Assembly (NCBI RefSeq): GCF_022605725.1
Contig: NC_065547.1
Location: forward strand, 14,363,167 to 14,427,166
DNA: 64,000 nt
Direction: 5' to 3'
Source: Anthonomus grandis grandis
Taxonomy: Eukaryota > Arthropoda > Insecta > Coleoptera > Curculionidae
Part shown: positions 11,782-23,000 of the stretch, piece by piece
Numbering within the stretch: the stretch's first letter is position 1
How the letters are laid out: each line of letters begins with the position of its first letter
The notes under the pieces: model-generated
What the model saw: the letters and a program-made list of their open reading frames with translations, nothing else
What the model was told of the DNA's origin: nothing
Databases searched by the model: none
Made by a program: the position numbers and the translations under genes

Positions 11782-13546
11782 TTGAGAAGAAAGTGGACCA
11801 AGAATTGGTTATCGCGACGAAACGATTTTAGTCATATGTCACTTTTGAGAGAGCTTCGAGCTGCTGATAAAAATGATTTTCGAAATTATTTAAGAATGGA
11901 CGAAAATACGGTTAACCTTTTATTAAACCTTGTTGGACAACATTTACAGAAACAGAATACAGTAATGCGACAAGCAATTCGTGCCGAAGAACGACTAATT
12001 GCCACTCTTCGATTTCTGGCCACTGGAAGATCGTACGAAGACTTGAAATTGTCTACATGCATTGCAGCTCAAACTTTAGGCCAGCTCATACCAGAGACCT
12101 GTGAAGTTATATATAATGTATTGAAAGAAAAATATATGAAGGTAAGAAAGAAACTTTAATTTAGAAATATTGCGAAAAGAATACTAACTACATTTTATTA
12201 TGTTATTCAAAACTATACAATCTTGTGGCATTGACATAAAAATCACTTAAATCTGTAGAATTGCTTCCAGCAGAAGATGTAGATCCCGAGTGATCAGGAG
12301 GAATGGCAGCAAATATTTCCGTGACAACTGTTGTTCTTGTTAACTGATTGAACAAGCCTTTTGTAATTATTTGACTAATTAATGACTCCGATAAATATGC
12401 TTGTTCTGATGACATCTTCTTGAGTTTCGCTGTAATATTTATAGCTATCGCCATAAATTCATCAACCTCCTCTTTTTGCGATAAAGTGGTGGAACAGACA
12501 TTCATGAATTTCTTTAATTCTGTTGCATTGTCGTTGGCCTTTCTTTTTTGCGATAAAAGTCTACTAGAAGATGTAGTTGTTGTCTTAAAAACCTACAAAT
12601 GTATTCTTGTTAGTGCATTTCATACAAATCTGTTGGAACATTATGGTAAACATTTTTAAAATCAGAGATAGTCAAGATAATTGACTGATGCGAATGTTAA
12701 TTTTTGCATTTTTCCGTTTTTTAGTTTGCGACTACAAAACAAGAATGGATAGAAATTGCGCTCAAAAAGGTTTCAAAAATTGTTGGCAGATGATAAATTG
12801 TGGTGGAGCACTCGATGGAAAACATATTCGGATTGAACGTCCGGCTTTATATTCAGCCCCGGGAATATTATAATTACAAAAATTTTTATAGCATTGTGCT
12901 GATGGCATTAATTAATTCCAACTACGAATCAGTATACGTTGATGTAGGAAAGCAAGGAAGATTATCTGATGGTGGAGTTATATTGTCAACAAAGCTTTAC
13001 GACATGTTAGTGAAGGACGAGCTACAATTCCCAGACAACGAGAAATTATATTTTGTCATAGTTGGAGATCAAGCTTTTGCTCTACATGAACACATTTTAA
13101 AGCCATTTTCTCAAAGAAATTTTGACGAATGAAAGACGTATTTATAATTACCGTATTTCCAGATGTCGAAATGTGGTTGAAAACGTTTTCGGTTTGATGG
13201 CATCTCGATTTAGAATTCTACACACAAAAATATGTATTGATCCCCAAAAAGCAATATTTGTTACTTTAGCAATCTGTATGCTACATAATTTAAAAAACAA
13301 AAACAGTCATTCTTTCATTCTTACATAACTTCATCATTAGTGGATGCTGAAGATCTCAATAATCACAAAATAATTGAAGGAGACTGGAGAACAGATACGC
13401 ATAACAGCCTTGTTCCACTTCAGCCAAATCCAACGAAAAGTTTTTCATTGGAAGCAATAAATAGTCGACAAAAGTATTTGGAATATTTTAATGGACTCGG
13501 AGAAGTGGAGTGGCAGCATGATATGATTCTCCAAGGGAGAGCTTAA
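11782..13546 (+). pseudogene. Harbinger transposase (ALP1/HARBI1-like), two exons
   Basis: Exon 1 (11782-12138) encodes the helical N-terminal domain with RAEERLIATLRFLATG. It ends at donor GTAAGA (12139). Exon 2 begins after TTTTTTAG at about 12723 with FATTKQEWIEIA. It continues with the first catalytic motif ALDGKHIRI, YYNYKNFYSIVLMAL, VDVGKQGRLSDGGV, VGDQAF (second Asp), and RNVVENVFGLMASRFRIL (third acidic residue, Glu). The C-terminal tail ends at TAA 13546. Single-base frameshifts near 12760, 12865, 13128 and 13295 inactivate it. The intron holds the last MADF exon on the other strand. Confidence 0.88.
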
Positions 13547-13604
13547 ATATTTTTTGAGTTGTTCACATGACTTATTTATATTCCATATTTCAGTAATATA
13601 TTAA

Positions 13605-15613
13605 TTCTGTACTTTGGTAGAATAAAGGCCAATGTTCATTTCAGCTGTTTTGAGAAAAACAGGGTTAATGAGATGGATTGACTTTATATTTTTATAAATT
13701 GTGACCCTTTTTTTCTACTTTACTTATTTTTGGGATTTTAAATATTAAGAAGGGATTCTTTTTAAAAATGTATTGTTAGTCTTCTAAAATGCAAAAAAAT
13801 GGACATTGGCCCCAAGAATCGTAAAGCAGTACGGACATTGGCCCCTAAGCGCGGACATTGGCCAAGGCGGTATTAAAGGGCTAATGGACATCGGCCTTTT
13901 TGCTACAATAAAACAATCCCAATTACGAAAATAATCTTTATTTATACATGAAATTCGTATTTTTTAGCATTAGAAAATTAATTTTCTGTGGCCATAAATC
14001 TGCTTATGATACCTACACTAAAATAACAGAGAAAGTTAGTTATTTATTTCATGCTCAGGGTCTTGTATATCTTCAACATTTAAGTCGGAAGATCTTTTTA
14101 AGTTGTGATAAAATGGTTTGTTATAATCGCTAATGTAAGGCAGCAAATCTAACAAATCTTTGATTTTAAGATCTGCCAATGGTAAAGGTTCTTGATTTAT
14201 AGATTTAGGTACATCAATATCCAGAATCACAGGCCGGTTTCGTACAGAACCTCTTCTCAGGTCAACAACCTTAACTATCGTTAAAGCTCGTTTTGTAGAA
14301 AAAAATTTCAAACTGGTGTTCAACGGAGAACTTCATCCATTTAATGCGCATCCACGGAACAACTTCACCAATCTCATTTTTTTTTCTATGAACCAATTTT
14401 TCCGTCACAAGGCTGTTAAAATTTAGGAACTCTTTTTGTAACATTTCCTTAACTTGTAGGGGTGGATTTCGGCGCACAGTTCTTATAAAATTAGTCCAGT
14501 CATGGGGGACTTCTATTTCAGCAGTCGTTTTTTTCTTGCATATTTCGATTGCTGCATGGATTGTGTCGGCCTCCATATGAATATAACCAGGCTCCATAAA
14601 TTTGTGGTTGATTTCTTGCAAATTATGTCCTAGATCTTGACATTCTTTCAAGACATAGCTCATCATAGTACACATAAAAATATTTCTGTTTTGCCCCGAA
14701 CTTGAATCACTATAAAGATTTAAAACTTCCGTTTCCTTTGGTAATAAAAAGATGTATTTTCGGACGCATGAAGCAATTTCTTGACCTCCACGAGCAGCAA
14801 TTGTCTCATCCCATAAAAAGCAAATTCCCAAATTGCCGGCAGTTGAAGTCTGATGAACAGTTAAATTATAAGTCCAGAGTTGTCTTTTATAAAAAGAAAC
14901 GCCATTACGCAAATATGGTGTTGGTAAGCACTTTTGTAGGTCGAATGATGCATCAACAAATTTGATGTCTTTCTTGCTGTTTTCTTTATCTAGTGACTTA
15001 AGTTTGTAAGCCATTTCAGAGAGGTTTAAGTGAGCGTTTCTTTGTTCCAAAACTTCAATTTTAGTTATTTCTTCTTCTTCTTCTGTAAGATTTTTACCAT
15101 CAAATGACTTTTACTTTACATTTAAACCGTCACATTTAGAGCAAGTGTCGTTCGCAGGGGCATGAAATGAAAAGTTGAATTCTTCATTAAAAATCTGTCT
15201 GTAAAGTGACTCTTTTTCGGGGCTTATGTTTTGTTCCTCGCAATACTGAATGTAAAGTGGATACATTTGGGCAATTGAAAGATCGGGACTTAAATATTTT
15301 TTTTAAAACTAGGTACGCATTAAAATCTTAAGGCCAATCTCCTAAATAAAATAATACAAAAGGGCCATGGACTTTGGCCATTTAATTTATTCTTCTAATA
15401 TATTGAAAAGGCCTAAGTCCAGAGATTGGCATTTTTTCTATTAACTAGAATTGGACACAGGCCTTTGTGTATTTTGTTTATTTCGCTAAAACACAAGTAT
15501 TTTGGACTTTGGCCTTTTCAATAATGTTAAGTCACTAATAAACTAACTTCCTATGCCTATAACTCAAATATGGGAAATTTGGACATTGGCCCTTTTTCTA
15601 CCAAGGTACAGAA
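13605..15613 (-). mobile_element. DUF7869-type DNA element flanked by TTAA
   Basis: TIRs read TTCTGTACTTTGGTAGAA at 13605 and the inverse of TTCTGTACCTTGGTAGAA at 15613. TTAA direct repeats lie at 13601-13604 and 15614-15617. Excising the element with one TTAA restores the MADF splice donor region GAAGTAAGTTAATATA. Many copies of a GGACATTGGCC-like motif lie in both subterminal regions. TTAA targets are known for piggyBac and Kolobok; the encoded protein looks like neither piggyBac nor anything I can place firmly. Confidence 0.82.
14036..15300 (-). pseudogene. DUF7869-type transposase-like protein, nearly complete core
   Basis: The minus strand from about 15300 reads YLSPDLSIAQMYPLYIQYC, then a CSKCDGL pair, a TAA near 15107, and a long open frame 15050-14271. 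That frame holds FVDASFDLQKCLPTPYL, FYKRQLWTYNLTVH, a candidate acidic site FLWDET, LYSDSSSGQNRN and HKFMEPGYIHMEADTIHAAIE. A frameshift near 14290 leads to the C-terminus (14323-14036). These conserved D, H and E clusters are what one expects of an RNase-H-fold transposase, but the catalytic residues are not established here. The N-terminal region seen in the 5456-6920 copy is absent. Confidence 0.65.
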
Positions 15614-16395
15614 TTAACTTACTTCTTGTCTCTTGCTTTCTGATTCACCGTTTATATTTTCTCGCACTTGCACTTCTAAAGATTCGTCGACACCAATATT
15701 TTCTTCTTCAGTATCATTTGAATTTGTAGTGGGCGATCCAATGTTTGAAATGCTATCTAGTGGAGTGTCTTGGTCTATGGTAAATAAGAGCAAATCGTAG
15801 TACCTATAATTAAAAAAAATTCAGATTATTTTGTTTAACAGCAAAAGAGACCTAAAATACTTACCAAAATATCGGTACGGACAGATCGGTACGTAGAGGT
15901 GCCACTTCTTTTAGATTCTTTTACTTTATTTACCTCTTTTCGAAATGCAGCTCGGATATTTTGTATTTTTTTTGTCACAAAGCCACGATCTACGTTTGGA
16001 AAGTAAGCCTGGCAATAACGTACTAGCTCATCCTAAGCACGATTTTTTAGATTTTTGTTGGTATATTATTTTGCTTTTATTTGCCATAAGCAAGTATGAC
16101 TTCTATACATTTCTACAAATTTCGTTAAAATTTCTCGTGTCCACTCACCTATGATGATAATATTTAATAGATTTTTGAATTAGTTAGAACCTGCAGATTT
16201 GCTTTGTACGAAATTATTATCGCGCCGTATCTGGCTCGCCATTAACCATTAACGCACCGATACCCACAGATGTAAATTCCAGATCCGTCAGAGCTATTTA
16301 CATCTGTGCCGATACCATTACGAATTTGGCACGCCACGTGTCAGATATGACAGATAATCCGCCCGTGTATGGGCCGCTATTAGCTGCGTTTACAT

Positions 16396-17002
16396 CGCGC
16401 GGATCTATTAATAATTTAATCTATTGAGTCTGTAGCCGGCAAAAGAATGTTAAGAATGCAATAGTTGGGTTTAACCGAGTTGCCAATTTTAGCTATGTTA
16501 TGCATCCTTGTTACTTTATTCTATTTAAATTTTAAATGAAGAAGAATAAGACTGACAACAGTGCATTTTTGAACGTTTAACAATGAACTTTTACGAGTAT
16601 ATCGCGGGAGCCGTAGCATTTTAAATGGGTTAAAAGGAAAAAATTAGTCCCACTGGCGTCCCACTGGGAATTACCCATAAATTATGGTACATATTTGTAT
16701 ATGACGGTATTATATTAGTTTAATTATCAATTTATTAGTGTATTATAATAGTTGGATTATCTAGGAAAGGGAAATTTAGTACCTATATATTTATAAAATA
16801 ATTAATAATTTATGACCTGCACCTACCGTTAATCCTTTTTGTATCCTTTTTATGGCTTTCGAGTTGTCTTTTTATTATCTACCAGTCGTATCTTGAAGGG
16901 CTAATCTGATGATATTAGGTAAATCAAACATGTTTTATTCTAATTATTTATTATATATATTCATATTGGTAAATGATTTGGGGGCAGGGTTATTATTAAT
17001 CG
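16396..17002. other. No gene recognised
   Basis: AT-rich spacer between the Harbinger element and the Copia element. No open frame of note; only short A/T runs. Confidence 0.4.
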
Positions 17003-17007
17003 CTTTT

Positions 17008-17228
17008 TGTTAAGTATTTATAATTAAGATGATCTCTCATGTGAAGCCACTATTAGTTTTTAGCATGACCCCACTCCCTGAGCCTTTTGTGGTTGTTTTA
17101 AGGTTAGTTTTGTTGTTGTTGTCTTTGTATTTTAGGCATGCCGGTACGTTTTTTAAGTTAACCATTAAAAGTACTTTCGTAGTCGAAATAAGGTGCTTTA
17201 TTTTTCCTCATAACAACCATCTTTAAAA
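17008..17228 (+). repeat. Copia 5' LTR
   Basis: Starts TGTTAAGTATTTATAATTAA and ends CATCTTTAAAA just before the primer site. It differs from the 3' LTR at scattered positions and by a small indel. Confidence 0.92.
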
Positions 17229-17243
17229 GGTTATGGGCCCAGT
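17229..17243 (+). promoter_or_regulatory. Primer binding site, initiator tRNA-Met internal (copia type)
   Basis: GGTTATGGGCCCAGT lies immediately after the 5' LTR. It matches the copia primer site, which pairs with the anticodon region of initiator tRNA-Met rather than its 3' end. Confidence 0.85.
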
Positions 17244-17383
17244 AAGCTGTAACAGCGATAGTGGAAGTTGAGTTTGGGGCAAAAACTATTCTGGAGTTGT
17301 GTTAATAAACACAAATTAAAGCAAGTAGCCGGCGATTGGTATTTTGGCCAGGACAAAGTTTCTGGTTGTATATTTTTTTTATA

Positions 17384-19143
17384 ATGGACTCAAGTAAACT
17401 TTGAAAATGGTAGTGAGTAATATTAGAGTGTCCATGTTAGAAGCAAACAACTAACAATTGGGAATTTCGAATGAAGTTGCTCCTTTAGAGGGAAAACTTC
17501 TATTATTGTGCAGGATATCTCTGATAAACATTTGGACTTGAGACTGTACAAGTGCTAAGGAACAGTAAGAAAAATTAAAAGGTATTTTTGTTAGGGCAAG
17601 TAGTTTTACCAAGTTATCATTTTGGAGAAAACTTTTAAACCTAAGGCATGGTCAAAATGAAAAGTTAGAAGATCATTTTCTTAAATTTGAAGCAATTATT
17701 AGGGAGTTAAAAGATCAGGGATCACACATAAATGAAAGTGATCAAGTTTATCATTTACTTTTATCTTTACCTCAAAAATATGATACTGTGGTTACAGCTA
17801 TAGTGACAATAACAGATGTTAGGATTGATTTTGTGAAATCACGGTTGCTAGATGAAGAACTGAAGCATGTTTTTTACATGTGGAAGTACTCTTCATATTC
17901 AATTTTATTGCCCGAAAAAAAATCTGCTAATGCTTGGGGGCTAACACCAAGAGGGGGTTTTAGACATAACTATCGAGGCCAAAATCCAAATTTTAGACAT
18001 GCAAGGGGAAACTACCATAAAAAGGAATCTCAACATGAGAGGGGATATGAAGCAAGTGCAAAGAATGATCATGGTGTTGTGCTGTACGCAGCAAATTTAT
18101 GTGATGAAGAAGATTTCAATATGGTAAATTTTGTAACAGATTCTGGAGCAAGTAACCATTTCGTACAGGAAGGTATGCAAAAATGTATGTATAACATTAA
18201 AATGTTACCCCATTTCGTAGAAATACATATATCAAATGGTAGCATTAAGGACGAATAAATGTGGTACATTAACTGAGATGTGTCAAGGACAACTAGTTCA
18301 TATAGAGGTTCTCATTGTTTCAAAGCATAACCTCATTTCTGCCTCGAAGTTGACAGAAAGAGGACACAAAATAATTGTTGAGAGAAACCGAAGCATCATA
18401 ACTGGAAAGAACTTAGAAATAGTTTGTGAGAGAAGAAATGGATTATTTATTTTAGTATTAGATAAAATAAACACACAAAGTGAGAATTATCATATTGTTG
18501 TTGAGAATTTATGGCGTCGTCGATTAGGCCATGCAAATAATATTGCTTTGGCACAGTTGGGTCTAAAAACAATAGACAGCATATGTTCATCTTGTGTAGA
18601 AGGAAAAGCTACACGATCACCTTTTTACAGTAATGAGAAAAACACTAAAATGATTGGAGAGTTGGTCCATAGTGACGTATGTGGTCCAATCTCACCAACA
18701 AACATTGATGGAGGAAAGTACTTTCAGGTAATCCTTGATGACTTCTCACACTTTTTAGTAGTTAAAATTTTACAAACAAAGAATGAAGCTGAAGAAAATC
18801 TAAAAGATTATGTTAAGTGTATAAAGTGACGGGTTGATAAGAAAGTTAAAAGGTTCAGACTAGATAATGGAGGAGAATTCTCATCAAACAGTTTCAAGTC
18901 ATACTGTAGACAAAAAGGTATTCAGGTCGAATACACTATTCCATGGTCAAATGGTAAATCAGAAAGGATGAATAGAACTTTACTAAATATGGTAAGAACC
19001 AAAATTGTTGAATCTGGAATACCAATATCTCTTTGGGGAGAAGCACTCAAGTGTTCAGCATATGAATTAAACCGCACTCCAACCTCTGCCTTAACACGAG
19101 GTCAAACACTATCAGAGATTTACAATGGGAAAACTGACTTGAG
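17384..19143 (+). pseudogene. Copia gag, protease and integrase, degenerate
   Basis: The gag part (from ATG near 17384) shows LEDHFLKFEAIIRELK and YHLLLSLPQKYDTV of the UBN2-type gag. A CCHC-like knuckle (FTCGSTLHIQFYC) near 17875-17915 lies in a shifted frame. Protease active site TDSGASNHF is near 18140. From 18236 the frame carries the gag-pre-integrase LWRRRLGHAN, a CxxC pair (SICSSCVEG) and integrase Asp motifs HSDVCGPI and RLDNGGEF, then the Glu in SERMNRTL. A TGA at 18827-18829 cuts the integrase. Coding ends at the provirus insertion. Confidence 0.88.
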
Positions 19144-19148
19144 CACGT

Positions 19149-19526
19149 GTGATGGAATTATATATGAATACTAACTTTTTAAAAATTAAATATATTCAAA
19201 TAATTCTGCACAAAAAGGGTTGACTATCAATTTAACTACGATCTTCACTACTCGAAAATTAAAAGATAAGTGAAAAGTAAAACTAATTATGGGAACTAAT
19301 ATCAAAGTATATAGATTTGAACTATGTTCGACTGTGCTAATATTACTTATAAATGCTTATTTTGCGATACAATAATAATGAAATAATATTTCATATGCGA
19401 TACAATAATAATGAAATAATATTTCATTATTATTGTATCGCAAAATCTTGCTTATTCATAAAATAATATTTTATGAATAAGCAGGATTGTCCGGTCATCG
19501 GGGTTATTGGGCTGGTTTTTCTGACT
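19149..19526 (-). repeat. 3' LTR of the env provirus, with palindromic expansion
   Basis: It is about 124 bp longer than its partner. The excess includes two perfect palindromes at roughly 19396-19443 and 19450-19482 and repeats of GCGATACAATAATAATGAA. The outer start GTGATGGAATTATATATG (plus strand) is identical to the other LTR. Confidence 0.78.
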
Positions 19527-19664
19527 CTCTTCTAAGGGTTGGTCTATAGGAGCGTTCTTGTAGAAGAGGTTTCTTTGGGATGAAACAGGCTTCTTCCATT
19601 TCGTCCATCCAATATACAAAACGATTCCACATACAAGGGCGGCAGTTGATGAGAGTGGAGCGAT

Positions 19665-20990
19665 TCAAAAGTGAGCCAATTTTTCGGGTGTTTCGATAGG
19701 GTGTAACTGAATTGTTGACAAAATTCTTTGGGCTGTCTTCAATTCGTCTAAATTTACTTCTTCCAAGGTCAGTTTTGAGATGTTGTTGCTGCTTGGTATA
19801 TACGAAAAGTTGGGCAATTCTAGCACATATTGGAACTGTGATGTGCTTTCACCTTCGTAAGTTTGGTTACCTATCTCTACAGGGTACATAGATAGGGTAA
19901 CGATGCTGGGCTCAAGAGCTTTGTATAGTCCTTGTTGACATTCGTCCTGGGCGACTATCTCGTTCACGGAAATTACCAGGATTTGATTTCCATTTAGGCA
20001 TTGGATGGTACTTCTATGAAAGTTAATGCTAGTTAATGTGCATCTGTTATGTGAGGTTGTTAGCAGCTCAAAGAGACAACGTTCATCTTTCGTTAGGGTG
20101 GTTTGTTTGCAGATAAAAAGATCTTCTAGTTGCGGACATTCTTCTTTCGTGGTCCAGTAGTCTTTTTGCGTGAGCAGGATATAGGGATTGGATATAAGAA
20201 TGGTTTTGTTTGCAATAGGTATGGGGTAGAGTTTGTAAACGATATAATGGTTGGGAAAAACAATTGATGGTGTGTGTATAGAAAATAAAATTGATTTATT
20301 TTTGATAATTACTTGGACAGATAAATAGTTATAAAAATTAGTTAACTCTTTAAATTCAGGTATTCGATTTGAACCATATATTGTTTTTATGTTTTCTATT
20401 AAGGCTAAAAGTTGATTAGGGTTAAGAATCGAGTTATGCATTTTATTTACATGAGCAAAGCAGATTGCATTTTCAATATTGGTAATTATGGAATTTAAGG
20501 TATTTAATTTTAACATTATATTGTCTAGAATTAAAGACATATACAGGGCATTCGACAAATCTAGTTGCTCTTTTTCAAATAAATTTATTTTGTCTAATAT
20601 GATTTGTTGGTTAGAATTTATTTTCTCTAAATTTTTAGTAAGTTCTTGTGTAACAGTAGACAGGATTGACTGTTCTTTATTAAAATTTGTATTTAAGATT
20701 TCTTGATTTTTTGTCAGTGTTTCGAAGTAATTATTATAACGAATTTCATCGTCTGAATCTAGAGTGCCAAAGAGCCATTTATCAACTTTACCTACTATGT
20801 TAAGTAGTCCTCTTTTTGCTCGATTAGATTTGTGAAAACTTTTAGTATTTCTTAGAATTGTCTGCAGATATTCGTAAGTTTGATTGAATTTATAAGAAGT
20901 AAGGATTGAAAAGCTTTCTGTTTGTTGGGTACTAAAAATGGATTTGTTTACCTGAATTAAGATGTTTGAACCTCTGAGACACCTACACAA
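19665..20990 (-). pseudogene. env: Envelope fusion protein (Baculo_F / errantivirus env), truncated
   Basis: Envelope glycoprotein of an old insect endogenous retrovirus, a class I fusion protein. A furin-type site RAKR is followed by a hydrophobic fusion-peptide-like segment (GLLNIVGKVDKWLFGTLD), then a long heptad region and a Cys-containing ectodomain. The frame is open for about 440 codons, starts without a convincing ATG, and shows no clear signal peptide. A stop at 19667-19665 precedes a hydrophobic, transmembrane-like stretch in the same frame, so the membrane anchor is cut off. It is described only; no repair is given. Confidence 0.85.
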
Positions 20991-20991
20991 A

Positions 20992-21002
20992 CGACTGCGC
21001 CA
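20992..21002 (-). promoter_or_regulatory. Primer binding site TGGCGCAGTCG
   Basis: It directly abuts the LTR on the minus strand. This sequence is the primer site of several errantiviruses (tRNA-Ser type). Confidence 0.75.
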
Positions 21003-21256
21003 GTGATGGAATTATATATGAATACTAACTTTTTAAAAATTAAATATATTCAAATAATTCTGCACAAAAAGGGTTGACTATCTATTTAACTATGATCTTT
21101 ACTACTCGAAAATTAAAAGATAAGTGAAAAGTAAAACTAATTATGGGAACTAATATGCTTATTTTGCGATACAATAATATTGAAATAATATTATATGAAT
21201 AAGCAGGATTGTCCGTCCGGTCATCGGGGTTATTGGCCTGGTTGCATCACATAACT
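21003..21256 (-). repeat. 5' LTR of the env provirus
   Basis: On the minus strand it starts AGTTATGTG, an AGT start as in errantivirus LTRs, and ends TTCCATCAC. It is 254 bp and matches the 3' LTR except for the expansion described there. Confidence 0.8.
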
Positions 21257-21261
21257 CACGT

Positions 21262-23000
21262 TAAGGATTATTGGTTGCAGGTACTGGTACACGGTTATGC
21301 CAAAGAGGAACAAACTGGACCCGAAGGCAGGAAAAGCTGTCATGGTTGGTTATTGTGGAGGAGGATACAGGCTGTGATTGCCAGAAGAAAAAATTTTAAT
21401 TAACGCAAGGGACGTCCGGTTTGATGAAACTGTAATGGAATTCAAGAAGGGACTACAAGATATTAGAGAAATAGAAGATAATGATGTACTAGAGAATGAC
21501 ATATAGATGAAGAATCAGGATCATGAGAAAGGACCGGAAGAAATTAATGGAAATAAAAACCTAGGAGAAGACCAAGACCATGACGAAATGGAAAGTAATG
21601 AAGAAAATTCAACGGACGAGGAAGCTTTACCACCGGAAATGATTACCAAATCGGGAAGGAATGTAACAAGGCCCAAAAATCTCAGTGACTATGAGATTTA
21701 TGTCGCATTTTGTTTGTTTTCCTAATCAGGAAATGAACCAAGAACATATATGGAAGCTGCAGAGTCTGAAGATTGGCAGGATGCCATTAATAATGAGCTA
21801 GAATCCCACGAGAAGTTTCAAACTTGGACACCGGTAAAGCTACCGAATGGAAAAGTACCCATTGACACAAGTTGGATATTTAAAGTCAAAGATGATGGTC
21901 AAAAGAAAGCAAGAGTAGTGGCAAAAGGATTTCAAGTTCCTAATGAATCTCAGTAGTTCAGTTACTCACCAGTATGTCGACTACCCATAATTAGGATCTT
22001 GTTATCAATGTCTGTTCAACATAATTGGACCTTAAGTCAAATTGATGTGCCAACAGCATTTCTTAATGGGATGTTGGACAACGAAGTATTTATCAAGACA
22101 CCAGAAGGTTTACAGAACAAGTCAAAAACGTTTAAATAAAATAGAGCCCTTTATGGTTTAAGAAATGCTCCAAAATGTTGGAACAGCAAGTTTAATGAAG
22201 TGATGTCACAATTACATTTTAAAAGATAACAGTATGATTACTGTTTATATATCAATGAAGATGTATACTTAGTATTAATTGTTGATGACGCATTAATTTT
22301 AGGACCCGATATAAAAGTTAAGAAACTTGTGCAAGATTTATATGATATCTTTAATGTTAAGAATATACCCGATGTAACATCGTTTCTTGGAATGGAAATT
22401 ACCAAACTGGAAAACGGATTAAAAGTTACTCAGACAAGGATGATTTCAAGACTCTTGACTGAATTCAATATGATGGAGTGTCGCTACATTGCCACACCTA
22501 TGGAGCAAAACTTTCAAGTGGATAAAAATCCACCAGTCTTGGAAAATGTACCCTATAGAAGACTAATTTGTAGCCTAATTTATTTGTCAATTCTAACAAG
22601 ACCAGATGTCTCATACAACGTGTCAGTTTTGAGTAGATATTTAAATAAACCAACAGTACAACTTTGGAAAGCAGGAAAACGCATTTTGAGATATCTGAGT
22701 GCTACAAGAGACTATGGATTAAGATTTAGAAAAGGAGACAGTGGTTTAGAGGGAATGTGTGATGCAGACTGGGGTGGACATAAACAGAGCAGAAAAAGTA
22801 TTAGTAAATTTGTGGATTTTCATGCAGGAAATGTGATTGCATGGTACTCCAGGAAGCAGAACTGCGTAGCTGTCTTCAATGGAAGCCGAATATGTATCAG
22901 CAGGAGCAGCAGCCCAAGAACTAGTGAATTTGAAAGGTATTTTATCCAAGTTTCGTGAGTGTAGTCCAGTGATTATAAAGATTGATAAATAATCTGAGTG
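21262..23000 (+). pseudogene. Copia RT and RNase H, degenerate
   Basis: Right of the provirus, the integrase C-terminal linker continues in several frames. An acidic stretch at 21507-21725 precedes the RT start (WQDAINNELESHEKFQTW, WIFKVKDDGQKKARVVAKGF). RT motifs are QIDVPTAFLNG, ALYGLRNAPKCW and IVDDALILG, where Copia usually has YVDD. RNase H shows MCDADWGGHKQSRKS and, after a frameshift near 22870, MEAEYVSAGAAAQE. Stops lie at about 21954, 22137 and 22228. Confidence 0.9.

Larger units (their letters stand above)
12203..16160 (-). pseudogene. MADF-BESS DNA-binding accessory protein of Harbinger, three exons
   Basis: Exon 1 (about 16160-15875) encodes a MADF domain: EWTREILTKFVEMY, then a TAA, an Ala-stop in place of Ala-Trp before DELVRYCQAYFPNVD, and FVTKKIQNIRAAFRKE. 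A small duplication shifts the frame before PIFW. Exon 2 (15803-15623) continues YYDLLLF and is acidic and Ser/Thr-rich; donor GTAAG at 15622. Exon 3 (12592-12203), after acceptor TTGTAG, reads VFKTTTTSSSRLL and a BESS-like helix with LSESLISQIITKG, then a stop. Splice phases match (2, then 0). MADF proteins bind DNA and partner the Harbinger transposase. Two nonsense codons and one frameshift inactivate it. Confidence 0.78.
11442..16395 (+). mobile_element. Large PIF/Harbinger element with two opposed genes
   Basis: The ends are inverted: both read AGCGGCC(A/C)ATACACGGG followed by CGGATTATCTGT, with outer TGTA(G/A)ACGCA on each side. It carries a transposase on plus and a MADF-BESS protein on minus, the usual two-gene content of Harbinger. 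About 2 kb of its length is the nested TTAA element 13605-15613. I could not confirm a target duplication. Confidence 0.8.
19149..21256 (-). mobile_element. Env-only errantivirus-like provirus inserted in Copia
   Basis: It has LTRs at both ends (21003-21256 as 5', 19149-19526 as 3'), a primer site directly inside the 5' LTR, then env and nothing else: no gag or pol. The 5-bp duplication CACGT flanks it (19144-19148 and 21257-21261). Removing it rejoins the Copia pol sequence at GAGCACGTTAAGG with a one-base offset. The layout LTR, primer site, short leader, env, LTR is that of a spliced env subgenomic RNA that was reverse transcribed and integrated (inference). Confidence 0.85.

Noticed and set aside
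19396..19482. Palindromes in the provirus LTR as a separate MITE
   Set aside because: Their sequence derives from the LTR itself (same words occur in the sister LTR), with no target duplication.
20479..20706. Plus frame opposite env
   Set aside because: Shadow of the env coding strand; no independent features.
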